Source: UBA6181 sp016934015
GTDB taxonomy: Bacteria; Bacillota_I; Bacilli_A; Acholeplasmatales; Acholeplasmataceae
DNA length: 24,234 nucleotides
Reading direction: 5' to 3'
Assembly (NCBI GenBank): GCA_036584525.1
Contig: JAZHDG010000034.1
Location: 1 to 24,234, forward strand
The notes under the pieces are model-generated. The model was given only the letters and a program-made list of their open reading frames with translations, was not told the DNA's origin and did not search any database. Of this stretch, positions 1 to 6,964 are shown in pieces. The translations under genes were made by a program, and so were the position numbers. How positions within the stretch are numbered: position 1 is the stretch's first letter; each line of letters starts with the position of its first letter.

Positions 1-1
1 G

Positions 2-829
2 TATGACGATTATTTGTCCATTCAAATTTTATCCTATGGAATTGATGTCATCAAATCCATGTTTATTGATATCTTAGTGGATCTTTTCCATCCAAAAGGA
101 ATTTATGAACGAAGTGATGCTTCTGTTCGAAAAAAAGAAGGTCTAGAATTGTTTACTGGAACAATTTATGGTGAGGTACCGGATACCATCATCATCAAAG
201 AAAATCATTTAAATATGGAAATCAATATAAAAACTGGTCAAAAAACCGGAACATTTTTAGATCAACAAGAAAACCACAAAAAACTCAAAGATTATGTGGT
301 TGATAAAACTGTACTGGACTGTTTTTCACACATTGGTGGCTTTGGATTGCACGCTGCATCATTTGGTGCAAAATCAGTGACGTGTTTAGATATAAGTGAA
401 CAAGCTGTCAACCAAATAAAACGTAATGCTGAATTAAACAATATAGAGCATATCACTGCCTTAAAAAAAGATGTTTTTCAAGCCCTGAGAGATTATCAAG
501 AACAAAAAGAACAATTTGATGTCATCATTTTAGATCCTCCTGCTTTCGCTAAAAAGCGAGAGGATACAAAAAAAGCCTATCAAGGCTATAAGGAAATTAA
601 TCTTCAAGCATTAAAACTCATCAAACCAGGTGGTACACTGATTACATGTTCGTGTTCACATTTTATGACACCTGAACTTTTCATGGAAATGACAAAAGAT
701 GCTAGTAAAGATGCGAATAGACTTGTGCAGATGATTGATTTTTGGATTCAAGGACGTGATCACCCTATGCTTATTTCTTCAGATGAATCCTTATATTTAA
801 AATGCATTGTCTTAAAAGTTAAAAAGTAG
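2..829 (+). CDS. Class I SAM-dependent rRNA methyltransferase, RlmI/YwbD type (5' end missing)
   Basis: The reading frame is open from base 2, before the first possible start (TTG at 14), and the residues there (YDDYLSIQILS) already match the interior of the RlmI/YwbD family, so the gene begins outside the window. Members are about 390-400 residues; roughly the first 120, including the N-terminal PUA RNA-binding domain, are missing. Visible motifs are FLDQQENH, the SAM-binding VLDCFSHIGGFGLHAA, and the catalytic DPPAF followed by KPGGTLITCSCSH. The family methylates 23S rRNA bases: E. coli RlmI makes m5C, and Gram-positive YwbD-type enzymes have been linked to m7G, so the modified base cannot be assigned here. 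The stop codon lies inside the terminator hairpin at 822-850, so this gene ends its transcript. Confidence 0.88.
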   Translation, partial: YDDYLSIQILSYGIDVIKSMFIDILVDLFHPKGIYERSDASVRKKEGLELFTGTIYGEVPDTIIIKENHLNMEINIKTGQKTGTFLDQQENHKKLKDYVVDKTVLDCFSHIGGFGLHAASFGAKSVTCLDISEQAVNQIKRNAELNNIEHITALKKDVFQALRDYQEQKEQFDVIILDPPAFAKKREDTKKAYQGYKEINLQALKLIKPGGTLITCSCSHFMTPELFMEMTKDASKDANRLVQMIDFWIQGRDHPMLISSDESLYLKCIVLKVKK

Positions 830-850
830 TGGAAATCACTACTTTTTTTA
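822..850. terminator. Bidirectional rho-independent terminator between convergent genes
   Basis: AGTAGTG at 825-831 pairs with CACTACT at 837-843 around the loop GAAAT. An A run lies on the left and a T run (843-849) on the right, so the hairpin can end transcription of the methyltransferase on the plus strand and the MFS gene on the minus strand. It overlaps the methyltransferase stop and abuts the MFS stop. Confidence 0.85.
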
Positions 851-2077
851 TATATCTGCATTATAAATCTTTTTAAAATCATCTTTCATACGAATCGGAA
901 TCAAGAAAATTGCTGATAAACTAATTCCTGCAGCTAAAAGCATAATTAAGCGATAATCAAGATGACTAAATTCAGCGATAGCACCCATCATAAGAGCTCC
1001 TAAGATTGCTCCTAAATTCCACAATAAGTTTTGAGAAGCGTTTACTCGACCTCGCATATGATTTGGGATGTATACTTGTGTCGCACTCATGCGTATATTA
1101 TAGGATGTGACCGATAATAGCCCCACAGTAAAACTTACAATTATCATAAGTACGTAAGGCATATATAGCATGGTTGCACCTAAAAGTTCAACGGTAATAT
1201 AAACAGTGATTGCGATTTGATATCGTTTATGTGGAGGATAATGAAAAGCATAATGAATGAGTCCACCAATAATTCTACCAACCGAACTTGCTGAAATTAA
1301 AAATGAAAAATCTTGAAGCGTAAATGTTGAACTTGTGATGAAATAGGGCATTCTCAGTAAATCATGCGTAGCATAAACAAAAGAAAATGCAGCAAATAAT
1401 ATCCCAATCCCTAAAATACCTTTCTCAGCTTTGTAATAATGAAATCCTTCTTTGAGATCATGAATAAACTTTAAACCACTTGTTTCTTTTGTATTGAGTA
1501 CCTCATCAACTTTAATTCTTGTCTCAATGACTGCAGCAATAAAAAATGTTAAGCTATTAAACGCCATCAAGATGGCTACACCAAAGACATAATTTTCAAT
1601 CATGTGCGCTGCAATTGGAGCCATAATTGCTGCTGAAATTGGCCATATTAAACTGGATAAAGAATATGCACGCATATGTTGACCTTTTTCAATAACTTCA
1701 GGAAACAAACTCATAAATGCAAGTTGATATATGGTATCCATAATACCAAAAACCATCGCAATCCCTGTGAAAATAATAACATTAAAAAACCCGGTGAATA
1801 AGATCAGAGAGACAACAAAAAAGAATAATGTCGACATAAAATCAAGGATATAAATCATTTTTCGTCTTGAGTGCCGATCAACAAAAGGTCCTGCTAAAAA
1901 TCCAACAAGCACTCTTGGAATAATGTTTAAAACCGTATAAATTGCAAGTGTAAAAGGAGATCCAGTTTTCTGAAAAATGAGTATACCAAAAGCAATCGCA
2001 GCTGCAGAGTTACCTAACGCTGAGACAAATGAACCTAAGGTAAGTATGGTGAAATTTTTAGTCCATAAACGATTCAA
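848..2077 (-). CDS. MFS efflux transporter (MFS_3 / macrolide- or drug-efflux type)
   Basis: This 409-residue protein has about 12 hydrophobic segments and sits in the cytoplasmic membrane. The loop between helices 2 and 3 carries GPFVDRHSRRKM, the GxxxDRxxRR motif A of the major facilitator superfamily. The layout and length fit the 12-helix drug-efflux branch (MefA/EntS-like); the substrate cannot be read from sequence. The start is TTG: the codons are TTG AAT CGT TTA TGG, preceded by the ribosome site GAGGTGG three bases upstream, and no in-frame ATG is close. It begins 12 bases after the GNAT gene stop, so the two are almost certainly one operon. Pairing with a SatA-like acetyltransferase suggests drug or toxin handling, which is inference. 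It ends at the shared hairpin 822-850. Confidence 0.87.
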   Translation of the reverse strand: MNRLWTKNFTILTLGSFVSALGNSAAAIAFGILIFQKTGSPFTLAIYTVLNIIPRVLVGFLAGPFVDRHSRRKMIYILDFMSTLFFFVVSLILFTGFFNVIIFTGIAMVFGIMDTIYQLAFMSLFPEVIEKGQHMRAYSLSSLIWPISAAIMAPIAAHMIENYVFGVAILMAFNSLTFFIAAVIETRIKVDEVLNTKETSGLKFIHDLKEGFHYYKAEKGILGIGILFAAFSFVYATHDLLRMPYFITSSTFTLQDFSFLISASSVGRIIGGLIHYAFHYPPHKRYQIAITVYITVELLGATMLYMPYVLMIIVSFTVGLLSVTSYNIRMSATQVYIPNHMRGRVNASQNLLWNLGAILGALMMGAIAEFSHLDYRLIMLLAAGISLSAIFLIPIRMKDDFKKIYNADI

Positions 2078-2089
2078 GAGCCACCTCTA

Positions 2090-2602
2090 TCATAAAATCA
2101 TACCCATTTCTAAATGCACTTCTTTTTTATCAATGTCAAAATTAGAATAAGTAAGCGTGTCAAGGCCAATGAGCTTAAACCCTTGTTTCATGTAAAAATT
2201 AATCGCAGGATAATTACAGGATTGAACTTCTAGAACCACAGCACGACAAGAAAGTGATCTCGCATGTTGAATACTTTTTTCCATTAAAGCTTTTCCAATT
2301 CCCTGATGCTGATAATCTTCTAGAACAAGAAAATTCCATATCCGATAAGTATGATTCCAAGACTGTATGGAGCCTTCGATAAAAGCTACTTCGCATCCCT
2401 CTTTTTCATAAACAAAAACAGTCGGATTTTCGATATATGGTTCAAATAAATCCGCTTCAAATTGTTTTTCCACCTCTTGATCAAAGGTTTTCAATTCAAG
2501 TTCAAATCCATTTTCTTTCACTTGGACGTCATAAAAAAAAGACGTTTGATAACGATAATCTAAATGGATTTTTCTACTATCTTTATAAATTTGTTTAATC
2601 AT
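2090..2602 (-). CDS. GNAT N-acetyltransferase, streptothricin acetyltransferase (SatA)-like
   Basis: The protein is about 170 residues. The acetyl-CoA-binding motif A is QHQGIGKALMEKSIQHA, followed by CRAVVLEVQSCNYPAINFYMKQGF and a C-terminal block with FKLIGLDTLTYSN. This order resembles the SatA/YyaR subfamily, which acetylates streptothricin, but many relatives have other amine substrates, so resistance is not proven. A GTG at 2611 would give 173 residues, but it lies within the ribosome site AAGAAGGGTGAT; the ATG at 2602 is correctly spaced from it and is preferred. The MFS gene follows 12 bases after the stop. The intergenic region to pcp is short and divergent, with a possible TGCTAAAAT extended -10 for this gene. 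Confidence 0.82.
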   Translation of the reverse strand: MIKQIYKDSRKIHLDYRYQTSFFYDVQVKENGFELELKTFDQEVEKQFEADLFEPYIENPTVFVYEKEGCEVAFIEGSIQSWNHTYRIWNFLVLEDYQHQGIGKALMEKSIQHARSLSCRAVVLEVQSCNYPAINFYMKQGFKLIGLDTLTYSNFDIDKKEVHLEMGMIL

Positions 2603-2667
2603 ATATATCACCCTTCTTATTTTAGCATGTAAGATTTCTATATGTACCCTATGAAAGTTCTTAAAGC

Positions 2668-2677
2668 GTGATAAAAT
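2668..2677 (+). promoter_or_regulatory. Possible extended -10 promoter of pcp
   Basis: TGATAAAAT (TG-n-TAAAAT) lies about 20 bases before the pcp start. No good -35 is visible 17 bases upstream. The opposite strand has a similar TGCTAAAAT for the GNAT gene. Weak evidence. Confidence 0.35.
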
Positions 2678-2695
2678 GACACTGAAGGGGTGACT

Positions 2696-3298
2696 ATGAT
2701 GAAAACTGTCTGTCTCAGTGGATTTACACCTTTTGGTGGCGAGAAAATAAATCCATCTTATGAAGCCATAAAAATCTTAGAATCTGATCAATACCATTTA
2801 CTAAAATTATGTATACCCACAACTTTTGAAAATTCGATTGAATCAATTACACATATACTGAAACACCATAAAGTTGATCTCGTTTTAATGGTTGGACAAG
2901 CTGGAGGAAGACAAGGGATATCACTGGAAAGATTCGCAGTAAATTTAGATGACAACGAATTAGCAGATAATGATGGTGTCATTAAACATGAGTCTATCAT
3001 TGAAATTGATGGTCCAACTGCTTATCAAACAGACCTTGATTTAAAACCAATTATGCTAGATCTCATGCAAAATGGATACCCCACAAAAGTATCAAACACT
3101 GCCGGTACTTATGTATGTAATCATTTGATGTATGGCGTTTACCATTATATTCACAAACATCATCTCGATACAAAAGCTTTATTTGTTCATGTCCCATATG
3201 CACACGAACAAGTAAAAGATAAATCGGATACTTTTTCGATGAGTGTTGAAGAGATTTCAAATGCTCTTCTTGTGATTATAGATGCCATTTTTAAATGA
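2696..3298 (+). CDS. pcp: Pyroglutamyl-peptidase I (pyrrolidone-carboxylate peptidase)
   Basis: This is a cytoplasmic cysteine peptidase of family C15 that removes N-terminal pyroglutamate from peptides. The product is about 200 residues, close to the family's usual 200-215. The N-terminal GFTPFGGEKINPS is the family signature. Counting from the ATG at 2696, the catalytic triad is Glu78 (LERFAVN), Cys141 (TAGTYVCNHLMYG) and His165 (FVHVPY), a uniform offset of three from the Bacillus enzyme numbering (81/144/168). A GTG at 2690 is in frame but forms part of the ribosome site GAAGGGGTG, so ATG 2696 or 2699 is the likely start. The gene appears to stand alone, with the SDR gene 93 bases downstream. 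Its likely role is peptide scavenging. Confidence 0.93.
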   Translation: MMKTVCLSGFTPFGGEKINPSYEAIKILESDQYHLLKLCIPTTFENSIESITHILKHHKVDLVLMVGQAGGRQGISLERFAVNLDDNELADNDGVIKHESIIEIDGPTAYQTDLDLKPIMLDLMQNGYPTKVSNTAGTYVCNHLMYGVYHYIHKHHLDTKALFVHVPYAHEQVKDKSDTFSMSVEEISNALLVIIDAIFK

Positions 3299-3391
3299 AT
3301 TGTGTCAAGTTTAACACATTATTACAAATTCTCCCTAAATGATTGATTTAATCTAAAATTAAGATTATGTTCAAGGTGAAAGGTGATTTGT

Positions 3392-4438
3392 GTGAGTGAA
3401 CTATATATTGTAACTGGTGCGAATGGTCATCTAGGGAATACTGTTGTCAGAAGATTACGTGAACAAGGAAAACGTGTTCGTGGACTTATTTTGAAAAACG
3501 ACCCTACAACACTTTTAGAAAATTTAGGCTGTGAAATTGTTCAAGGTGATATTCGAGATCAAGAAACACTTGAACTTCTTTTAACATCTGATGACTCACT
3601 TATTGTCATACATACCGCTGGTATCGTATCAATCGCTCAAAAAAAGAATCATTTACTCTATGATGTTAATGTCAATGGAACAAAAAAACTTGTTGATTTA
3701 GCGACGCAAAAGAAAGTTTATCGTTTTATCTATATTTCATCTGTTCATGCCATCCCAGAAAACACTCATCAACAAATCATTCATGAAATTGACCATTTCA
3801 ATCCCGATTTAGTTGTTGATGATTATGCAAAATCAAAAGCCATTGCATCTCAATATGTTTTAGACCATGTTAAATTGGGTTTAAATGCGATCATTGTTCA
3901 CCCTTCTGGAATCATCGGACCCAATGATTATGGAAAAGCTCATATGACCATGATGATTGAAGAATACATGAACGGTTATTTATCATCAAGGGTTGATGGT
4001 GCATATGACTTTGTTGATGTTAGAGATGTCAGTAATGGCATCATCAATGCAATTGACCATGGAAAAATTGGCGAATGTTATATATTATCAGGTCACCGAA
4101 TCGAACTTAAACAAATGTTTGATATATTAAAAAGATTGTCTGGGAAAAAACTTTCGATTAATGTACTTCCGTTTTGGTTTGCGAAAGTATCAGCACCACT
4201 TGCAGAAATTTTTTATCGCTTAAGAAAACTTCCGCCAATCTATACTAAATATTCGCTTTATACATTAAGAAGTAATTCATATTTCAGTCATGAAAAAGCA
4301 AGTCATAACTTAAATTATCAAATCCGCGATTTTGAAGAAACATTGCGTGATACTATGATATTTTTATCGGAAATGAAACGCATAAAACGCAAAAGAGTCC
4401 TTTTATGCATTAAGCAATATAAACCTATGAAACAATAA
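3392..4438 (+). CDS. NAD(P)-dependent epimerase/dehydratase-like extended SDR
   Basis: The protein is about 348 residues. The N-terminal Rossmann fold is VTGANGHLGNTVVRRL, the TGxxGxxG pattern of extended short-chain dehydrogenases. VIHTAG follows, then FIYISSVHA, and the active-site YxxxK as YAKSKA. The sequence HPSGIIGPNDYG is typical of the dihydroflavonol-reductase/NAD-epimerase branch. The substrate is unknown; relatives reduce ketones or modify nucleotide sugars. A GTG at 3383 lies inside the ribosome site AAAGGTGAT, so the GTG at 3392 (MSELYIVTG) is taken as the start, putting the Rossmann fold at the usual position near the N-terminus. The C-terminal tail is very basic (KRIKRKRVLL). 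No neighbour suggests a pathway. It ends at the hairpin 4438-4462. Confidence 0.85.
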   Translation: MSELYIVTGANGHLGNTVVRRLREQGKRVRGLILKNDPTTLLENLGCEIVQGDIRDQETLELLLTSDDSLIVIHTAGIVSIAQKKNHLLYDVNVNGTKKLVDLATQKKVYRFIYISSVHAIPENTHQQIIHEIDHFNPDLVVDDYAKSKAIASQYVLDHVKLGLNAIIVHPSGIIGPNDYGKAHMTMMIEEYMNGYLSSRVDGAYDFVDVRDVSNGIINAIDHGKIGECYILSGHRIELKQMFDILKRLSGKKLSINVLPFWFAKVSAPLAEIFYRLRKLPPIYTKYSLYTLRSNSYFSHEKASHNLNYQIRDFEETLRDTMIFLSEMKRIKRKRVLLCIKQYKPMKQ

Positions 4439-4462
4439 GAGGGAATTTCTTCCCTCTTTTTT
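4438..4462 (+). terminator. Rho-independent terminator after the SDR gene
   Basis: AGAGGGAA (4438-4445) pairs with TTCCCTCT (4450-4457) around the loop TTTC, followed by six T. It also lies at the end of the minus-strand mhq operon, but its minus-strand U tract is poor, so termination there may be weaker. Confidence 0.85.
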
Positions 4463-4466
4463 GGCT

Positions 4467-4778
4467 TTAAATATATTGGATATAATCATTTTTATCAATC
4501 ATAAGCCAATATGCACTTCCATCAGCTAACCGATCAATAAACCGATATTCTACTAAGTATCTACGGATGATGGCATAATCTTGATAAACATATTTTAAAA
4601 TCTCATTGACTTCTTTTTCAGTATATCGTCTTTTATCTTCAAATAAATGAACAATCATACAAAGTAAAATATATTTCCGTTTCTCTTTTGGAGGAAAATT
4701 CGAAATGATGAAAGGATTCATTGAAGTAACATATTTTTCTTTAACGAGTTTTATATCTTCTGCACTAACATTAAACAT
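4467..4778 (-). CDS. DUF2087 domain protein (small, possible RNA/DNA-binding)
   Basis: The product is about 103 residues. The central part, FPPKEKRKYILLCMIVHLF then RRYTEKEVNEILK, then YAIIRRYLVEYRFIDR and DGSAYW, matches the DUF2087 pattern. That domain is often found at the C-terminus of HTH regulators or alone and is predicted to fold like a winged helix; its function is not established. A GTG at 4790 lies within the ribosome site AGAGGTGG, so the ATG at 4778 is used, eight bases downstream of that site. It starts 18 bases after the mhqD stop and is probably the last gene of the mhq operon. Its presence there may be incidental or indicate an accessory regulator. Confidence 0.8.
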   Translation of the reverse strand: MFNVSAEDIKLVKEKYVTSMNPFIISNFPPKEKRKYILLCMIVHLFEDKRRYTEKEVNEILKYVYQDYAIIRRYLVEYRFIDRLADGSAYWLMIDKNDYIQYI

Positions 4779-4796
4779 AATAAAAACCACCTCTAC

Positions 4797-5393
4797 TTAG
4801 TTTTTATCATACCACTTTTTTAAGTAATCTAACTCCATTTTCGTGATTTGATGGCCATATGGTGTTTCAAAAAGATCGACTTTGATATTTCGAATTTCTA
4901 GCATTTCTTTTAGTTCATATGCTTCTTTAGGATTCACAATTTGATCTTCTAAACCTAAAGTTAAAAGTGCTTTAGTGTTTAAATGTTTGTTCACTTCAAT
5001 ATTTTTGATAGGTACCATGGCATGTAGACACATTGCTTTTTGAATCGTGTTTGGATGAAAAAGTAATAAAGATGCAAGAATGTTTGCTCCATTTGAATAA
5101 CCAATCGCACTTATTTTTTCTGGATCTAATTTGTATTTTGTGATGGATTCATCGATAAATTCGTGAAGACGATGTGTTTCTTCAATCAAATTATCTTCAT
5201 CGAATACACCAAATGAGAGCCTTTTAAAGAACCTTGGTAACCCATTTTCTAATACATTACCTCTTATACCTAATAGATTAGCATCTGGATCGATGAAGTA
5301 CCCGATTTCAATTAAATCATGTTCGTTTCCACCTGTTCCATGCAATAAGACAATCGTTTTACCATTAGTTCCTTGTTTAAAAACATGTTTCAT
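4797..5393 (-). CDS. mhqD: MhqD-like alpha/beta hydrolase (carboxylesterase/phospholipase family)
   Basis: This is a 198-residue cytoplasmic serine hydrolase. The oxyanion region is LLHGTGGNEHDL, the nucleophile elbow GYSNG holds Ser100, and Asp150 (LGLEDQ) and His181 (YGHQ) complete the triad. The stretches FIDPDANLLG and VLENGLPRFFKRLS closely resemble Bacillus subtilis MhqD, recalled from memory. In Bacillus, MhqD is induced by quinones and hydroquinones under MhqR control; its exact substrate is not known. The ATG at 5393 follows the mhqR stop by one base, with the ribosome site AAAGAGGT inside the end of mhqR, indicating translational coupling. The upstream in-frame extension runs into mhqR and is rejected. 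Confidence 0.92.
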   Translation of the reverse strand: MKHVFKQGTNGKTIVLLHGTGGNEHDLIEIGYFIDPDANLLGIRGNVLENGLPRFFKRLSFGVFDEDNLIEETHRLHEFIDESITKYKLDPEKISAIGYSNGANILASLLLFHPNTIQKAMCLHAMVPIKNIEVNKHLNTKALLTLGLEDQIVNPKEAYELKEMLEIRNIKVDLFETPYGHQITKMELDYLKKWYDKN

Positions 5394-5394
5394 C

Positions 5395-5835
5395 TTAAAC
5401 CTCTTTAAGTTTTTCTGCATAATAACCAAGTTTCTTCATGAGATCAATCAACAAACGTTTTTCTTCTTCATTTAAAATCTTATACAGTTCTCTTAATGTT
5501 TCTTCATGTGTTTTTAGTATCGTTGAAATATATGTTTTACCTGAATTTGTTAATGATATTTCTGTATTTCGACGATCATTATCATCTTTACAACGTGAAA
5601 CATATTTCTTCTTTTCAAGTTTATCAATGGTATAAGTCATACTACTATTTGCCATTAAAAGTCTTTTAGAGATGGTTTGAATCGTTCTTGGTCCTTTATG
5701 ATAAAGCATTTCTAAAGTGCCAAATTCAGTACTATTTAAGCCATATGATTCAATGTCTTTAGCAATCACTGATTGAACATGTTGCATGGCGCGGAATAAA
5801 ACCGCAGTTAATTTAAAATCAACATTATTTTCCAT
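5395..5835 (-). CDS. mhqR: MarR-family repressor, MhqR-like
   Basis: The protein has 146 residues, the usual MarR length. The winged helix-turn-helix covers about residues 35-100: FGTLEMLYHKGPRTIQTISK, then ANSSMTYTIDKLEKKKYVSR and the wing with DDNDRRNTEISLT. Long helices at both ends form the dimer interface. MhqR represses hydroquinone/quinone detoxification genes in Bacillus; identification rests on its sequence and on being sandwiched between mhqO- and mhqD-like genes. The only cysteine lies at the wing (SRCKDD); whether it senses quinones by thiol chemistry is unknown. The start overlaps the end of the dioxygenase gene by 11 bases, and the ribosome site AAAAGGAG lies 10 bases upstream. 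It is likely autoregulated through the palindrome at 6883-6894. Confidence 0.9.
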   Translation of the reverse strand: MENNVDFKLTAVLFRAMQHVQSVIAKDIESYGLNSTEFGTLEMLYHKGPRTIQTISKRLLMANSSMTYTIDKLEKKKYVSRCKDDNDRRNTEISLTNSGKTYISTILKTHEETLRELYKILNEEEKRLLIDLMKKLGYYAEKLKEV

Positions 5836-6823
5836 CGTTCAAATACTCCTTTTTAAAATTTTTGTCACTTCGTTTTGTATCAATATGGCGAACAAGCTTT
5901 TCGATTTTATCACGCATTCCTCTAAATTTAGGAGGCAATGCTAAAAGTTCTCCGAGTGTCTCATAAGGTTCTTCATCATCAATAAATCCCGGTCCTTCTG
6001 TTGCAAATTCAAACAAGATATTAGGATAAAGTCTTGTATATAAAGATTTAAAATAGAAACGGTCAACAAAACCTGAATGTCTCGCACCAATTTGATTTAA
6101 ATGATCGGTCCATGAATGAATATCTTTAGTATCTGAAACTCCAAATGCTACATGGTGTATAGCACCATAACCTTGATAACCTTGTGACATATTGATTGTT
6201 TTTTCAACAATGACAGAACTACCATTTCCGCCCTCACCAGTTTGATAAATAGTTAAATTTTCTTCGCGATTCAAAAATTCAAAGGTTAAGTATTCGGTCA
6301 AAACTTTTTCCATTCTCATCAAATCGTTGACACGAAAATAGATTGGTCCTAAGCCAATGATTGCATATTCATTTGGAATGGGTCCTAAATCCCATGGAAT
6401 CCCTGATTTCACACCATTAATATTTTCATCTGAGATTAAATAATATTCTTGACCATCAAAATCCTCGAAAAACAATACTTTACGACCAAATATTTCTTTT
6501 ATATCTTCATGGGCTACTTTCAAGTTTTCAAATCTTTTTTTCCAATAATCAATCGACTGATTATCTTTAACACGTAATCCAGTTTTCGCAATTTCATTGG
6601 TACCTTTAACTGCTTTTTGATTTCCTGGAAAATCAAAAAATGTTACATCTGTACCTGCACTTCCTCTATCATCAGCAAAAAACAAATGATAAGCTTGAAT
6701 ATCATCTTGATTAATCGTCTTTTTAACAAGTCTTAAACCTAAAACATATGTGAAAAATTCATAAATTTTTTCTGCACTTGATGTCATAGCTGTAACATGG
6801 TGCATTCCAATAAGTGGTTTCAT
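5825..6823 (-). CDS. mhqO: Ring-cleaving dioxygenase of the MhqO/MhqE/MhqA group (VOC fold)
   Basis: The protein is 332 residues, matching this group of two-domain glyoxalase/extradiol dioxygenases. Three expected Fe(II) ligands are visible: His9 (GMHHVTAMTSS), His224 (AIHHVAFGV) and Glu272 (LFEFATEGPG). The sequence LVKKTINQDDIQAYHLFFAD and the following TDVTFFDFPG are nearly diagnostic of the group, which opens hydroquinone rings in quinone-stressed cells. Which paralogue (MhqA, MhqE or MhqO) is closest cannot be decided by eye; the symbol is a group label. The ATG at 6823 follows the strong ribosome site GGAGGGG. It is the first gene of the operon mhqO-mhqR-mhqD-DUF2087, read leftward from the promoter region 6824-6964. 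Confidence 0.92.
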   Translation of the reverse strand: MKPLIGMHHVTAMTSSAEKIYEFFTYVLGLRLVKKTINQDDIQAYHLFFADDRGSAGTDVTFFDFPGNQKAVKGTNEIAKTGLRVKDNQSIDYWKKRFENLKVAHEDIKEIFGRKVLFFEDFDGQEYYLISDENINGVKSGIPWDLGPIPNEYAIIGLGPIYFRVNDLMRMEKVLTEYLTFEFLNREENLTIYQTGEGGNGSSVIVEKTINMSQGYQGYGAIHHVAFGVSDTKDIHSWTDHLNQIGARHSGFVDRFYFKSLYTRLYPNILFEFATEGPGFIDDEEPYETLGELLALPPKFRGMRDKIEKLVRHIDTKRSDKNFKKEYLNDGK

Positions 6824-6851
6824 CTTACCCCTCCATTCACTATTTATTTTA

Positions 6852-6873
6852 CCAAATTAAATGACAAAGTCAC
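6852..6873 (-). promoter_or_regulatory. Possible promoter of the mhq operon
   Basis: On the minus strand, GTGACT (6868-6873) is followed after 16 bases by TGG-TAAAAT (extended -10) in front of mhqO. The -35 fits only four of six bases and the spacing is one short, so this is tentative. Confidence 0.4.
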
Positions 6874-6882
6874 GGATAATGC

Positions 6883-6894
6883 TTCGAATTCGAA
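6883..6894. promoter_or_regulatory. Candidate MhqR operator, palindrome TTCGAATTCGAA
   Basis: A perfect 12-bp palindrome lies in the intergenic region between the divergent mhqO and acyltransferase genes. The published Bacillus MhqR box is an inverted repeat centred on CGAATTCG with ATCT/AGAT arms (from memory). The core here is identical; the arms differ. It lies about 10 bp upstream of the proposed mhqO -35 and about 40 bp upstream of the plus-strand -10, so it could affect both directions. Confidence 0.68.
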
Positions 6895-6908
6895 ATGTTT
6901 CATTCTTG

Positions 6909-6937
6909 AAGACTTTAAGATGAAAAAAAGGTATAAT
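6909..6937 (+). promoter_or_regulatory. Promoter of the acyltransferase-membrane protein operon
   Basis: A consensus TATAAT (6932-6937) lies 27 bases before the ATG at 6965. The best -35 at 17-bp spacing is AAGACT (6909-6914), which matches only three of six bases. The TTGAAG a few bases earlier has a 20-bp spacer. Confidence 0.55.
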
Positions 6938-6964
6938 AAAAACATATTAAATATAGGAGTTACT

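Noticed and set aside
3299..3391. Hairpin or terminator between pcp and the SDR gene
   Set aside because: The inverted TGTGT/ACACA near 3301 is short and lacks a T run. No convincing promoter or terminator could be assigned there.
5394..5429. N-terminal extension of mhqD into mhqR
   Set aside because: The family begins at MKHVF; the ATG at 5393 has the ribosome site AAAGAGGT in the mhqR tail. The longer frame is accidental overlap.
6797..6964. Upstream in-frame extension of the acyltransferase gene
   Set aside because: It crosses the mhqO start and the proposed promoter region, and has no ribosome site. The ATG at 6965 follows TAGGAGT and a TATAAT.
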